From: an uncultured Saprospiraceae bacterium | GTDB lineage: Bacteria; Bacteroidota; Bacteroidia; Chitinophagales; Saprospiraceae | Length of the DNA stretch: 64,000 nucleotides | NCBI GenBank assembly: GCA_937959275.1 | Contig: CALGLU010000081.1 | Location: 1 to 64,000 of the forward strand | Direction of reading: 5' to 3' | Shown: piece by piece, positions 46,018-55,681 of the stretch | How positions within the stretch are numbered: position 1 is the stretch's first letter | Layout of the letters: the number at the start of each line of letters is the position of its first letter | Translations under genes and position numbers: made by a program | Notes under the pieces: generated by a model | Databases searched by the model: none | Told to the model about the DNA's origin: nothing | The model's input: the letters and a program-made list of their open reading frames with translations, nothing else

Positions 46018-47694
46018 ATGCATAACGAAAATCTAAAATCAACGATAGAGCATTTTTATCAGTGCGAAGAAGATCAAGCAGAAAAGACATTTCTTCGTCA
46101 ACCCAAAGGAGATGAATGGTACACGCTTAGCTATGCTGAAGCTGGACAGGAAGCTCGAAGAATGGCCACCGCATTGGCAGCAATGGGATTGAAGCCAGGC
46201 GATCACATAGGTATTTTATCCAAAAATTGTTACCACTGGATTTTGGCGGATTTGGCAATTATGATGGGCGGTTATGTCTCTGTTCCTTTTTATGCAAGTT
46301 TACCAAAAAACCAACTCGCAGAAGTGATAGAGTTGAGTGACATTAAGGCTATTTTTATTGGAAAATTAGATAGTTGGGAAGATAAATCTGAAGCGATTTC
46401 TACAAATGTTCAAGCCATAAAATTTCCACATTATGAAGGAAGTGCAGTTATCAATACTGGGGAAAATTGGACTGATCTGATAACTATCAATTCACCTAAG
46501 ATTGATAACTTCAAACCTAAGTTAGACGATCTCTGGACGATTAAATTTACTTCAGGAACAACAGGTACGCCTAAGGGTGTTATGCTCTCGCATCGATCTC
46601 CTGCAACTATGATGGGAACTGAAAAGCTAACCAATTGGATTGGCTTATATAAATTGCCAGAGATTCGTTGCCTATCATATTTGCCATTAAATCACGTAGG
46701 AGAACGAATTGGTATGGAGTTGATCGTGATCACCTTAGGTGGGACAATTTCTTTTGCGGAAAGCTTAGAGACGTTTGGGCAGAATATACGAGATACTCAA
46801 CCGACCGTCTTTTTTGGTGTTCCTCGAATTTGGACAAAATTCTATCTTGGAATTATTTCCAAAATGCCACTCAAACAACTTGATCACATCTTACAAGATC
46901 CTGTATCAGCTGTAAAAGTAAAAGCACAATTAAAAGGCGCGCTTGGGTTTTCTCAGTTAGGTGTCGCTGCTACAGGGGCTGCCATCACACCTGCTTACAT
47001 TAAAGATTTTTTTAAAAAGTTAGACATTCATTTGATAGAAGCATATGGCATGACGGAAGTTTGTGGCGCCATCACCAATAGTCCTGATCCCAATTCACCC
47101 CAGGATTCGGTTGGCAAAGCACGTCCTAATGCAGAAGTAAAGATACACCCCGATACAGGAGAGGTTCTATTAAAGACACCTTACATCATGATGGGATATT
47201 ATAAAAATCCTGAGAAAACGGCCGAAGTTTTAAAAGATGGCTGGATGCATAGTGGTGATAAAGGAACGATGGATGAAAACGGATATCTTCGAATTATCGG
47301 TCGGGTAAAAGATACATTCAAGTCTGCAAAAGGAAGCTATATCACGCCAAATCCTTTGGAAGAAATTTTAATAGCTAACGATTATATCGAACAGATCTGT
47401 GTTGTTGGCTTAGGTGTGCCTCAGCCAATTGCACTCGTGAATTTGTCTGAAATAGGTAAAGCAACTGAGCAATCAAAAGTCGAAGCTTCTCTATTAGAAA
47501 GTGTTCAACAACTCAATGACCAACGTGCTAATTTTGAAGCAATTTTTACAGTCGTCATTCAACAGGAAGGATGGAACGAAATAAATGGTTGTTTAACCCC
47601 AACGATGAAAGTGAGGCGAGGTGCTATTGATGACAAGTTTGGCAAACTCTATTTAGATTGGCATGAGTCAGAGAAAAAAGTCATTTGGCAGTAA
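46018..47694 (+). CDS. Long-chain acyl-CoA ligase-like (first)
   Basis: A 558-residue AMP-forming ligase that activates a carboxylic acid with ATP and CoA. The P-loop-like TSGTTGTPKGVMLSH, the LPLNHVGERIGMEL motif, GVPRIWTKF, EAYGMTEVCG and the hinge GWMHSGDKGTMDENGYLRIIGRVKDTFKSAKG mark the bubblegum/long-chain fatty acid ligase group. The catalytic Lys of the C-terminal domain is not placed with certainty. It closes the plus-strand block that holds the two dehydrogenases and the fusion protein. A paralogue lies at 61562-63226. Confidence 0.92.
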   Translation: MHNENLKSTIEHFYQCEEDQAEKTFLRQPKGDEWYTLSYAEAGQEARRMATALAAMGLKPGDHIGILSKNCYHWILADLAIMMGGYVSVPFYASLPKNQLAEVIELSDIKAIFIGKLDSWEDKSEAISTNVQAIKFPHYEGSAVINTGENWTDLITINSPKIDNFKPKLDDLWTIKFTSGTTGTPKGVMLSHRSPATMMGTEKLTNWIGLYKLPEIRCLSYLPLNHVGERIGMELIVITLGGTISFAESLETFGQNIRDTQPTVFFGVPRIWTKFYLGIISKMPLKQLDHILQDPVSAVKVKAQLKGALGFSQLGVAATGAAITPAYIKDFFKKLDIHLIEAYGMTEVCGAITNSPDPNSPQDSVGKARPNAEVKIHPDTGEVLLKTPYIMMGYYKNPEKTAEVLKDGWMHSGDKGTMDENGYLRIIGRVKDTFKSAKGSYITPNPLEEILIANDYIEQICVVGLGVPQPIALVNLSEIGKATEQSKVEASLLESVQQLNDQRANFEAIFTVVIQQEGWNEINGCLTPTMKVRRGAIDDKFGKLYLDWHESEKKVIWQ

Positions 47695-47782
47695 GCTAAA
47701 AGGTGGCACCAATGAAATCATCAGTAAATTCTGGGGCTTTTAGTTTTTTTAATTATACTAATTTTTGACGTACAAATATTCT

Positions 47783-49081
47783 ATGCAGATTAAAACGATT
47801 ACTCTATTTATAATCATGTTGTCTTTTAGTGCCTGCCATCAAGCAATAAAAGAGGCAGTCTCTCAGACGACTGAAAAGACGAATATTAAAACTATACAGC
47901 CACTATTAGATGAGACAAATCTTGCTGCTGAAACCAATACATACAATTGGTTGCGACCGCCCTACAAAAAGTGGTCAATAAAAAATGTAAATAAATTGTT
48001 TGACACTGCTCCTATTTTGAAAGGCGACAAGACGAAGGATTTAGAAAAGGGTTCATTATCCCTCCTAGATTTAACAATTGAACAATTCGATGGAAAGACT
48101 TATACCTTTGAAGAACACCTAGACTCCAATCGGACAGATGGGTTTTTGGTTTTGTATAAAGGAAATACTATTTATGAAAGGTACTTTGGCAACATGACTG
48201 AAACCAGCAGTCACAATTGGTTTTCAATGTCAAAATCATTGACTGGTACAACCTTGGCAATGTTGGCAGCTGAAGGAAAGCTTGATTTGCAAAAAGCAAC
48301 ACTTGAATATGTGCCAGAATTAAAAGGGACAGCCTGGGACGGCACTACAGTGCAGCAGTTGATGGACATGACAGTTAATATTCAATTTGATGAAATATAC
48401 AACGATCCAAAATCAGATGCATACAAATTTGGTAGGGTTTCTGGATTTGTTGAAATCCCAAACTTTCCTTCTGACTTTGATACTGTCCTTGATTATTTTA
48501 AATCAGTAAAAAAAGGAGACAACCACGACGAGCTCTTCCATTACGTAAGTCTAAACACAGAAGTGTTAGGTATGATCATAACTAAAGTGACTGGCAAAAA
48601 ACCATCGACAGTGATGAGTGAAAAAATATGGTCTAAATTAGGTGCAGAACAAGATGCTTATATTGTCCAAGATCTAAATGGGCATGAATTAGTAAGTGCT
48701 GCCATTAATAGTAATTTAAGAGATGCTGGGAGATTTGGACAAATGATGCTGAACAATGGGTATTATAATGGACAACAGATCGTTCCTAAGTCTGTTATCC
48801 AAAGTATTAAAAGAGGAGGAAGTATTGAAAAGTTTGCTGATTCAAAACGGGGAAGAGATTTCAAAAATTTCTCCTATACAAACCAATGGTGGCATACCGA
48901 TAAAGAAGCCTTTTTTGCGAAAGGATTGTTTGGGCAATGGATTTATATTGACCCCTCTACTGAATTAGTCATTGTGAAATTTACAACAGCTGATATTCCG
49001 AGTTCAAGAGAATACGATTGGTTGAATAATATGAATTTGATGAGGACAATTGTGGATCGAATCGATAGTATGAATGATTAG
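47783..49081 (+). CDS. Serine hydrolase lipoprotein, beta-lactamase fold
   Basis: A 432-residue class C beta-lactamase-like hydrolase of the penicillin-binding-protein/6-aminohexanoate-dimer-hydrolase group. From the ATG at 47783 the lipoprotein signal is MQIKTITLFIIMLSFSACHQ; a TTG at 47765 would add six residues. The catalytic Ser-x-x-Lys is SMSKSLTGT, and a tyrosine/serine motif lies in HYVSLNTEVLG. NQWWHTDKEAFFAKGLFGQWIYIDP is typical of the family. The enzyme should sit at the envelope and act on amides or esters; beta-lactam cleavage is not implied. Confidence 0.88.
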   Translation: MQIKTITLFIIMLSFSACHQAIKEAVSQTTEKTNIKTIQPLLDETNLAAETNTYNWLRPPYKKWSIKNVNKLFDTAPILKGDKTKDLEKGSLSLLDLTIEQFDGKTYTFEEHLDSNRTDGFLVLYKGNTIYERYFGNMTETSSHNWFSMSKSLTGTTLAMLAAEGKLDLQKATLEYVPELKGTAWDGTTVQQLMDMTVNIQFDEIYNDPKSDAYKFGRVSGFVEIPNFPSDFDTVLDYFKSVKKGDNHDELFHYVSLNTEVLGMIITKVTGKKPSTVMSEKIWSKLGAEQDAYIVQDLNGHELVSAAINSNLRDAGRFGQMMLNNGYYNGQQIVPKSVIQSIKRGGSIEKFADSKRGRDFKNFSYTNQWWHTDKEAFFAKGLFGQWIYIDPSTELVIVKFTTADIPSSREYDWLNNMNLMRTIVDRIDSMND

Positions 49082-49578
49082 TCGGGGATAAGAGTTGCAG
49101 CTATTGGATTGGACATTCAAATTAGAGTAGAGTTTGTATTCAAAAACCACAAATGCCAAAATTCTGATTCAGACTAAATATATACCAACCATCAGTTCAC
49201 CAACTACCAATAACCCATCCCAAAGAAATCCTGAGAAATTTTCTTAGTAAGCTTCTTAAATCAGGATTTCGCATATTTACAACACAAACAAATATTTATA
49301 ACCTAGTAGATTTCTTATACGCCGAGATAGAGAATCCAGGAGCCTATATTTATTGTCATAGCGGTTGTGTAATCAAGATTGGCTAAGCGGTTATTAAAAA
49401 TAAGTTATTTATGATTTTAGTTAATACGCAGCTCTATATTTCAAATCTATTCGCAGCGCCTCCCTATAATTGGGGATTTATGCCATTTTTTGGATGTATT
49501 TTCTTGTAGAATTCTTTATGAGCATTTGGATTAGATATCTTAGAATTAAAATTATTTACTCTTTTTAAAACCCTCACT
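49082..49578. other. Intergenic region with shared upstream repeat
   Basis: The stretch 49187-49282 repeats the 39672-39760 element, ending with AGGATTTCGCATATTTACAA at 49263-49282. After it, a short open frame (about 49302-49384) reads like a peptide ending in a CHSGC motif, but has no start codon and no family. Nothing else is recognised. Confidence 0.55.
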
Positions 49579-51120
49579 ATGAAACAATATCAACTCATTG
49601 GATTATTTATAATATTCCTATTCTCTTGCTCTAAAGAAGAGATTGAAATATCATCGAATGATCTCGTCCAAAAGGATTATTCAATTACTGAAATAAATGA
49701 CTTTATCGAATCCAAAACAAGAAAAAATAACATCTTTGATTGGGAAGTCGCTCCAACAGATATGATTCTTAGTGCTGCTACGCACAGTGATCAGATCATT
49801 GCTATCGGTTATACCACGACTAGCGAAAGTGATATTGAGAATGTCATCGGTATGGAAGATAAATTACCTGCTTCATTTCTACAGAAGCGAGATGAAGTGT
49901 TGGAATCAATTCTTACTAGCGAACGAATAGCAACGGGGAATCCAGAATTAAACTTAGAGGATGTTCTTCCGTTTGAACTAGATGACGAGATACCTACTTT
50001 AGCTGTCAAGATTACGTCTATAGAGACGCTTGAAGCATTAAGACAAGATGTAAGCATCAGATATGTCGAACCAATGGGTTATGATCCCGCTGATATTCAA
50101 GAAAAATTATACAAAAGCTCCTCAGGATGTGGTGGGAACCCATCAAGTCTTAATGGTAATGACTACACGACTACGAATTCATATAATGCCAAAATCCCTT
50201 GGAATTTCTCCAATCATAATGTCCAGAATGCCTGGGCCTCATCTACTGGAGATAACATCGGGATATGTATTATAGATACTGGCGCTTCAGACAGTCAAGA
50301 TAATTTAGGAAGCCAATTCGCGTCTGGAAACTCCCCAAACCGATACATTAGAAAGTACAGTACAAAGTATTCAGGATGGTGGTGGAACCAGAGCTTGGAC
50401 AGCCCGCATGATCAGTGTGGTCATGGGACCGCTATGGCTGGACTTGCTGGAGGACCTTGGAGTACAGATGGGAATGCTTTAGGTGTAGCTTACAGAGCTA
50501 ACCTAATCAGTGTCCGTGCAGTAGAAGATGTCTTGATCAGTAGTTCTTATGAAAAAAATGGTGTCAAAAACGCACTAAAGCTTGCTGGTAATCGCTCTGA
50601 TGTAAAAATAGTCAGTTTGTCCATCGGCAATATCATCTCTTCTGGTACAGTGAAAGATGGTGTCTACTATGCCTATAATCGAGGGAAGTTATTACTTGCT
50701 GCTGCTGGAACATCGACAAGCTTCACGAATTGGACTGGAGTGATTTTTCCTGCTAATATGAGTCAGACAACTGCAGTGACTGGAGTCAAAGAACAGAGCT
50801 CTTACCAAAGATGTAATACTTGTCACAGTGGGAGTAAAGTAGATTTCACCATTCAGATGCAGAGAAGCTTTGACAATAATCGTAATTCTTTGGCCATCAC
50901 GAAAAATTCGAATGGCACATCATATATCAGTGGATCATCTGCTGCGACAGCAACGACTGCAGGAATTGCAGCTCTGGTCTGGGCGACGAATCCATCCATG
51001 TCCAGAACAACCGTATTAAATCGTTTAAAGCAAGCTTCTGATCTATATCCGAATCGAAGTAGTCAATATGGCTGGGGGAATATCAATGCTCAAGGTGCCG
51101 TAGGAGGTTCAGGGTACTAA
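49579..51120 (+). CDS. Subtilisin-like serine protease lipoprotein
   Basis: A 513-residue secreted S8 peptidase with a lipoprotein signal (LIGLFIIFLFSCSKEE). Residues ~110-170 look like an I9-type propeptide (TLAVKITSIETLEALRQDVS). The catalytic triad is Asp233 (IIDTGAS), His282 (CGHGTAMAGLAGG) and Ser454 in ISGSSAATATTAGIAALVWA. The nucleophile motif is GSSAA rather than the common GTSxA, still compatible with activity. A conserved N-containing loop (FPANMSQTTAV) is also present. The protein would cleave proteins at the cell surface. It is single and followed by a terminator. Confidence 0.92.
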   Translation: MKQYQLIGLFIIFLFSCSKEEIEISSNDLVQKDYSITEINDFIESKTRKNNIFDWEVAPTDMILSAATHSDQIIAIGYTTTSESDIENVIGMEDKLPASFLQKRDEVLESILTSERIATGNPELNLEDVLPFELDDEIPTLAVKITSIETLEALRQDVSIRYVEPMGYDPADIQEKLYKSSSGCGGNPSSLNGNDYTTTNSYNAKIPWNFSNHNVQNAWASSTGDNIGICIIDTGASDSQDNLGSQFASGNSPNRYIRKYSTKYSGWWWNQSLDSPHDQCGHGTAMAGLAGGPWSTDGNALGVAYRANLISVRAVEDVLISSSYEKNGVKNALKLAGNRSDVKIVSLSIGNIISSGTVKDGVYYAYNRGKLLLAAAGTSTSFTNWTGVIFPANMSQTTAVTGVKEQSSYQRCNTCHSGSKVDFTIQMQRSFDNNRNSLAITKNSNGTSYISGSSAATATTAGIAALVWATNPSMSRTTVLNRLKQASDLYPNRSSQYGWGNINAQGAVGGSGY

Positions 51121-51143
51121 AATTACAGGAATCATAACTAAAG

Positions 51144-51182
51144 AAAAAGCAGAGCCTCTATCTCAGAGACTCTGCTTTTTTA
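51144..51182 (+). terminator. Rho-independent terminator
   Basis: AAAAAGCAGAG and CTCTGCTTTTT form a stem with a loop containing CCTCTATCTCAGAGA, followed by T-rich sequence. It begins 23 bp after the protease stop codon. Confidence 0.85.
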
Positions 51183-51244
51183 ATTTTTAAACCAGAGATT
51201 TCGCCGCAGCTGCACTCCGATCCAACAGCATTAAGTATAGCATC

Positions 51245-51364
51245 TTATGTGCATTATGTTCTCTTTACGTGCCCTATGTTCTCCTTATGTGCGTGTCAAA
51301 TGTTCTCCTTATGTGTCTAATATTTTCCTTATGTGTCTTATGTTCTCCTAATGTGCCTTATGTG
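51245..51364 (+). repeat. 20-bp tandem repeat, about six copies
   Basis: Units start at 51245, 51265, 51285, 51309, 51329 and 51349 with the form TTATGTGTCTTATGTTCTCC; one unit is 24 bp. It lies in the convergent gap between the protease terminator and the dehydratase stop. It looks like a Bacteroidota intergenic repeat with no coding role. Confidence 0.75.
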
Positions 51365-51380
51365 TTTCAATAAACTACCA

Positions 51381-52331
51381 TCAGAGAATCCCTTTAAAAA
51401 CCTCAATATCAATATTCCCCCCACAAATAATCACCACCGTCGTATTCCCAACAAATCGATCCTTATTCTTCATAACAGCCGCCACACTCACACCCGCTGC
51501 CCCTTCAATAATCCGATGATGCGTATGCGCCACAAACCGAATCGCCTCTTCAATATCAGCCTCACTCAATAACAAAAACTCATCTACCTGCTCCTGACAA
51601 ATCGGAAACGTAATCGACCCTTCTTCAATCCCTCCTGCCGACCCATCCGACAGCGTAGGAATAAACTCTGGCAAATTTGTAATCTCACCCTGCTCCACAC
51701 TCAGGCACATCTCCGGCGAATTCTTCGGCTGACAACCAATCACCTGAATCTTTGCATCCTTCGCCTTCACATAACTAGCGATACCCGAAATCAAACCACC
51801 GCCACCCACAGTCGCACAAATACAATCAATTCCCTCTAACTGCTCCATCAACTCCAGCCCAATCGTCCCTTGCCCAGCAATGATCTCAGGATCATTGTAC
51901 GGAGATACCCAAGTCATCCCTTGCTCCTCAGCGAAGGCCCGCGCAAACAATTCTGTATCCAAACTACTCCCATCATGAAATCTCAACTCCACTTCATAAT
52001 ACCCAAGCGCATCTATCTTACTCTGCGATGCCTTCTTCGGCAAGTACACAATGCCTTTAGCTCCACTTATCTCACACGCCCGCGCAAAGCCTAAACCATG
52101 ATTGCCCGTAGACGCCGTCACGACACCTCGAGCCTGCTCCTCTTTTGATAAAGACAGTATTTTATTCAGACTCCCGCGCGCTTTAAACGAACCCGTGTGC
52201 TGCTCGGATTCCAACTTCAAATAAATCTCTCCGCCAACCAGTCGACTTAATTCTCTGGAATGAAGAAGTGGAGTCAGTAGGCTGTTATCCTTTATGCGCG
52301 CATAGGCTTTTTCAATGGATTGTATATTCAT
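51381..52331 (-). CDS. PLP-dependent threonine/serine dehydratase-like protein
   Basis: A 316-residue fold-type II PLP enzyme. The Schiff-base Lys lies in SFKARGSLNK. The phosphate-binding loop of this type reads ATVGGGGLISGIASYVKA, and TASTGNHGLGFARACE binds the substrate carboxylate. The enzyme deaminates threonine or serine, or may act as a serine racemase or ectoine-type hydroxyamino-acid enzyme; the length lacks the C-terminal regulatory domain of biosynthetic IlvA. It lies 17 bp downstream of the peroxidase gene on the minus strand, so the two may share a transcript. Confidence 0.88.
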   Translation of the reverse strand: MNIQSIEKAYARIKDNSLLTPLLHSRELSRLVGGEIYLKLESEQHTGSFKARGSLNKILSLSKEEQARGVVTASTGNHGLGFARACEISGAKGIVYLPKKASQSKIDALGYYEVELRFHDGSSLDTELFARAFAEEQGMTWVSPYNDPEIIAGQGTIGLELMEQLEGIDCICATVGGGGLISGIASYVKAKDAKIQVIGCQPKNSPEMCLSVEQGEITNLPEFIPTLSDGSAGGIEEGSITFPICQEQVDEFLLLSEADIEEAIRFVAHTHHRIIEGAAGVSVAAVMKNKDRFVGNTTVVIICGGNIDIEVFKGIL

Positions 52332-52348
52332 ATTTCTTTTGCTAGTTC

Positions 52349-54301
52349 TTACTGATTAGATGAGCCTCTCGCATATTCTGTTGCATATTTATTTTTTCTG
52401 ACCTCAAGTAATTGATCTTCGCTATTTCTAAATCTAGGTAAGGTATCTGGAAGTATAACATCAAAGTCAGTATCTGATAAGGATTTCATGAAGGCTATAA
52501 TCTGATCCATCTCCAACTCACTCAGGTGGAGCGAATCAGCAGAGAGTGTTTGGTGCGGTACATCAATACCCATGCCTCCGCCTCCGCCATGATTGTAAAA
52601 GTCCAACACGTCTTCTAATGTTTCATAAATGCCATTGTGCATATATGGAGCCGTTTTATCAATGTTTCTAATCGTGACAGTTTTAAAAGAATATCGATAA
52701 TGTTCTGCCTGCTCATGCTTCCATCCATTCTCAATTCTCCCTCCATCATCATCCAGTAATCTGTTGTCTTTACTGATGGGTACACCTAATACTTCTGATT
52801 CGTTCTCATCAAAGTTAGGAGGAACAAGGCCATTAAATAAAGGTGCAAAATGGCAGGTGCCACAAGCCGCTTTACCCATAAATAAATTGAAGCCCTCTTT
52901 TACAGATTCATCAATGGTTTCTGTGTCTCGCCTCATATATAAATCAAACTCAGATCGAAATGACGACAGTGATGTGACGTAAGAGCTGATCGCAGTTATG
53001 ATACTGTTTCTATTGATGACGTCTAGCGTATCAGCATTGTCTGGGTAAGCCTGGACAAATAGATTGACATAGCCTGGACTCGTCTGTAATCGCTTATTGA
53101 TTTCGTCAAAATCTGCATGAAATTCATTGGGGTTAGCAAAGACCTCAATAATCTGTTCATCTAATTTATGAGCTCTTAAATCATAAAAGAAACGTTTAGA
53201 ATAGACAGAGTTGATTAGACTTGGGGTGTTACGTTTCGTGGCCTCTTCTCTGTGATTACTGATGCTCAATGGCCTACCATCTGTAAAAGCAAGCGCAGGA
53301 TTGTGACAGGTCGCACAGCTCATCGAATTATCGATAGATAGAGACTCATCATAAAATAAGGACGCGCCGAGCGTTTTAAGCGCGGGCTTATCTTGCTGAG
53401 TCAAAATGCCTGAATAAGCGTCGGGGTTTAGCAAGTTTTGTGCAAACAGGTGTATCGCTTTTTGGTTTAAGCCTTGTTCAGCAGCAGTCTCATGATTGTT
53501 AAAGGGGATGCCAGACAGGTCGTGAAACACGAGCAAGAGCGCAGAGAGTGGATTCATCTTTTCTCTAATGAACCCTAATCTGTCAAAGCTCTCAAAATCA
53601 GAGGGTTTTTGAAGCATTGAAATGCAAGCGTCAAATGCCAACAAGACCTCTTTAAATATAGTGTCATTGTCGTCATCCACAAAAGTCGAAAAATACTTAA
53701 ATGATTGCTGCATGTTGGACAGGCTGACTTGTGCCTCCTCTAATGCGTTAAGCGAACCTGGTGTGTCAAATCCAGATAAGCCTAAGGAAATAATCCTGAT
53801 GAGTTGTTCTCGCATAGCTAATAGAATATGTCGTTCATCGATATATCGATTGGACTCATAATCTCCGATGTCGTCTATGACTCTTCTCATCATGAGCAAT
53901 TGTCGCTTGATTTCTACAGGATCGATTGAATCGCTAAAGACCAGTTCATCGATGACTTGTAGTCCAACCGGATCAATAACAATTGTTTCGCCAGCTTCAA
54001 ATTTGGCGACAGGTAGTGGAGCACCGTTCAGATGCATTTTTACAATTTGATTGTCAAAATGTGTGATGAGGTATTCGAATGATTTATATTTCTTCCTAGT
54101 CTCAAGGTGAGTCTTTTTGATCGTCTCATGACTTGTCTCTTTCGAAAGAATAGCTATGAATTGGTCCAGTTGAATGATGAATTGATCGATTGATGAACGA
54201 TAGTCTTTCTTAACACGGTTGACTGTGTAGGAGTCTTTTGTCGATGTGCTTGAGAAAGCGACTAAACCCGATAAGATACACATGACAATCACATACTTCA
54301 T
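52349..54301 (-). CDS. Di-heme cytochrome c peroxidase
   Basis: A 650-residue exported peroxidase of the MauG/CcpA type. The signal peptide is MKYVIVMCILSGLVAFSS. An N-terminal helical extension of about 300 residues is followed by the two-heme peroxidase domain with MSCATCHNPALAFTDG (first CxxCH) and KAACGTCHFAPLFNG (second). The HNGIYETLEDVLDFYNHGGG segment is also typical. It should reduce hydrogen peroxide, or oxidise a partner, in the periplasm. The large N-terminal extension is common in Bacteroidota homologues. It is the first gene of a minus-strand pair with the PLP enzyme. Confidence 0.9.
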   Translation of the reverse strand: MKYVIVMCILSGLVAFSSTSTKDSYTVNRVKKDYRSSIDQFIIQLDQFIAILSKETSHETIKKTHLETRKKYKSFEYLITHFDNQIVKMHLNGAPLPVAKFEAGETIVIDPVGLQVIDELVFSDSIDPVEIKRQLLMMRRVIDDIGDYESNRYIDERHILLAMREQLIRIISLGLSGFDTPGSLNALEEAQVSLSNMQQSFKYFSTFVDDDNDTIFKEVLLAFDACISMLQKPSDFESFDRLGFIREKMNPLSALLLVFHDLSGIPFNNHETAAEQGLNQKAIHLFAQNLLNPDAYSGILTQQDKPALKTLGASLFYDESLSIDNSMSCATCHNPALAFTDGRPLSISNHREEATKRNTPSLINSVYSKRFFYDLRAHKLDEQIIEVFANPNEFHADFDEINKRLQTSPGYVNLFVQAYPDNADTLDVINRNSIITAISSYVTSLSSFRSEFDLYMRRDTETIDESVKEGFNLFMGKAACGTCHFAPLFNGLVPPNFDENESEVLGVPISKDNRLLDDDGGRIENGWKHEQAEHYRYSFKTVTIRNIDKTAPYMHNGIYETLEDVLDFYNHGGGGGMGIDVPHQTLSADSLHLSELEMDQIIAFMKSLSDTDFDVILPDTLPRFRNSEDQLLEVRKNKYATEYARGSSNQ

Positions 54302-54397
54302 ATAGCCTCAAACGTAGTTATTTATTTTTGAGTTTCCTTTTTTCAATAAGTTAAGTCTAGAAAGATGATCAGATTTTCTTAATTTGGATAGCCATAT

Positions 54398-55531
54398 ATG
54401 ATGTTAAGGAGTATTTCAATGCTATTCGTCTTACTTACGTTTCTATCCTGTGGAAAGGATGAAGGATTGAATCTTATGACCCCTGAAAATTGTGATGTGC
54501 TGTCATCGTATATGTTTGACATAGATTTTACGGAGGACTTTGGTGCATCATTTCAGTATACAAATTGGAAGTCTCAAGCAATAAAGACGTTTATTTATTC
54601 GGAAGCATCAAGTACAATCAATGTGATTGATCAACGCATACTGTGTACTGATATTTCATATGCACCACAAGCTATACTGATCTATGAAGAACAAACCAGT
54701 GCCGACTTTATTCAACTAACGGTTAGTTCATATCTTGATGCAGAATTTAAACCGAACTACTTTTTGGAAGAGGTGGGTGGTGTGTTTAGTGGAATTGCTT
54801 TTGATGAATTGCGTTTAGTGAATGGGACTGATCATATTCATTTAGATGAACAACGGCGCTTAGTATACCACGATCAGCATAATGATGTGTTGTTTGGTTT
54901 TGATGATCGACAAGGTAACCAATGGTTAAAAGAGGGAACAAATGCCAGTATTTTTTATTGTGAGACTAGAGATAATATCGATGCCTATTTAACAACAAAA
55001 ACTTCAATGCAATTTCAGTCTTTGTCTGAAAAGCAAGAGCATGTGTACACAGATGGGTTTGCGACTAGCTACACATTCATGCCAGATGGCACATTCACAT
55101 TTTCTAATTTTTTTGGAGAAGAATCGAATGCCGCTTGTGTAGGCGGTAAATTGGAAATTCAGGAAATAAATACCACGTATTACGATTTTCGTATGGCAAG
55201 TGCATTTGCTCTCAATTATGCATTGACGACCGAATTTGAATCGAGTACCAGTGACAGGCATTATACAGTAGTGGAAATCAGACTTCAATATTTACTCAAA
55301 AATGAAGAATTATATTATCTACGATTCATCTTAAATGATGTCGATCTATATGAACCCCAAGATTTTGATCTATTTTCAGATTACATATATCATGAGACTA
55401 TTGAATTAGATGATAGCTCATATTCTGAGGTATACCAATTTGAGTATAAAGACCGCATCTTATATTTTAATGAACAATATGGAGTGTTATCTTTTAATGA
55501 CCATTTGAATGTAAAGCAATACCTAAAGTGA
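54398..55531 (+). CDS. Lipoprotein of unknown function
   Basis: A 377-residue protein with lipoprotein signal SMLFVLLTFLSCGKDE. The body is rich in aromatic and acidic residues, with alternating strands (LNYALTTEFESSTSDRHYTV, RFILNDVDLYEPQDFDLF), suggesting a beta-rich periplasmic or surface domain. I recognise no family and no catalytic motif. It diverges from the peroxidase gene across 96 bp. A CTCAGGCA hairpin begins right after its stop. Confidence 0.75.
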   Translation: MMLRSISMLFVLLTFLSCGKDEGLNLMTPENCDVLSSYMFDIDFTEDFGASFQYTNWKSQAIKTFIYSEASSTINVIDQRILCTDISYAPQAILIYEEQTSADFIQLTVSSYLDAEFKPNYFLEEVGGVFSGIAFDELRLVNGTDHIHLDEQRRLVYHDQHNDVLFGFDDRQGNQWLKEGTNASIFYCETRDNIDAYLTTKTSMQFQSLSEKQEHVYTDGFATSYTFMPDGTFTFSNFFGEESNAACVGGKLEIQEINTTYYDFRMASAFALNYALTTEFESSTSDRHYTVVEIRLQYLLKNEELYYLRFILNDVDLYEPQDFDLFSDYIYHETIELDDSSYSEVYQFEYKDRILYFNEQYGVLSFNDHLNVKQYLK

Positions 55532-55550
55532 CTCAGGCATCCTGCCTGAG
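55532..55550. repeat. CTCAGGCA hairpin, copy 3
   Basis: CTCAGGCA-TCC-TGCCTGAG is identical to copy 1 at 34823-34841, more than 20 kb away. It starts at the base after the lipoprotein stop codon, consistent with a stabilising 3' hairpin or a mobile palindrome. Confidence 0.8.
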
Positions 55551-55612
55551 ATATAAATAAACTCTAATGTATGTTATTTTCGTAAGTCGTTATGCTGGCA
55601 GTAATAGTCAAT

Positions 55613-55681
55613 CGCGAATTCACTAATTCACTAATCTACTAATCACTAATCTGCTAATGACAAATCACAAATCACCAATTC
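55613..55681 (+). repeat. Degenerate CACTAAT repeat
   Basis: Units of 7-9 bases such as CACTAATT, CACTAATC and TACTAATC lie between two convergent genes. Units of the same family occur reversed at 59482-59515 (GTGATTAGTGAATTTGTGAT). Confidence 0.6.

Noticed and set aside
49302-49384. Short peptide frame ending in a CHSGC motif
   Set aside because: No start codon in frame, no family match, and it lies in repeat-rich intergenic DNA. It could be a gene remnant, but evidence is too thin.
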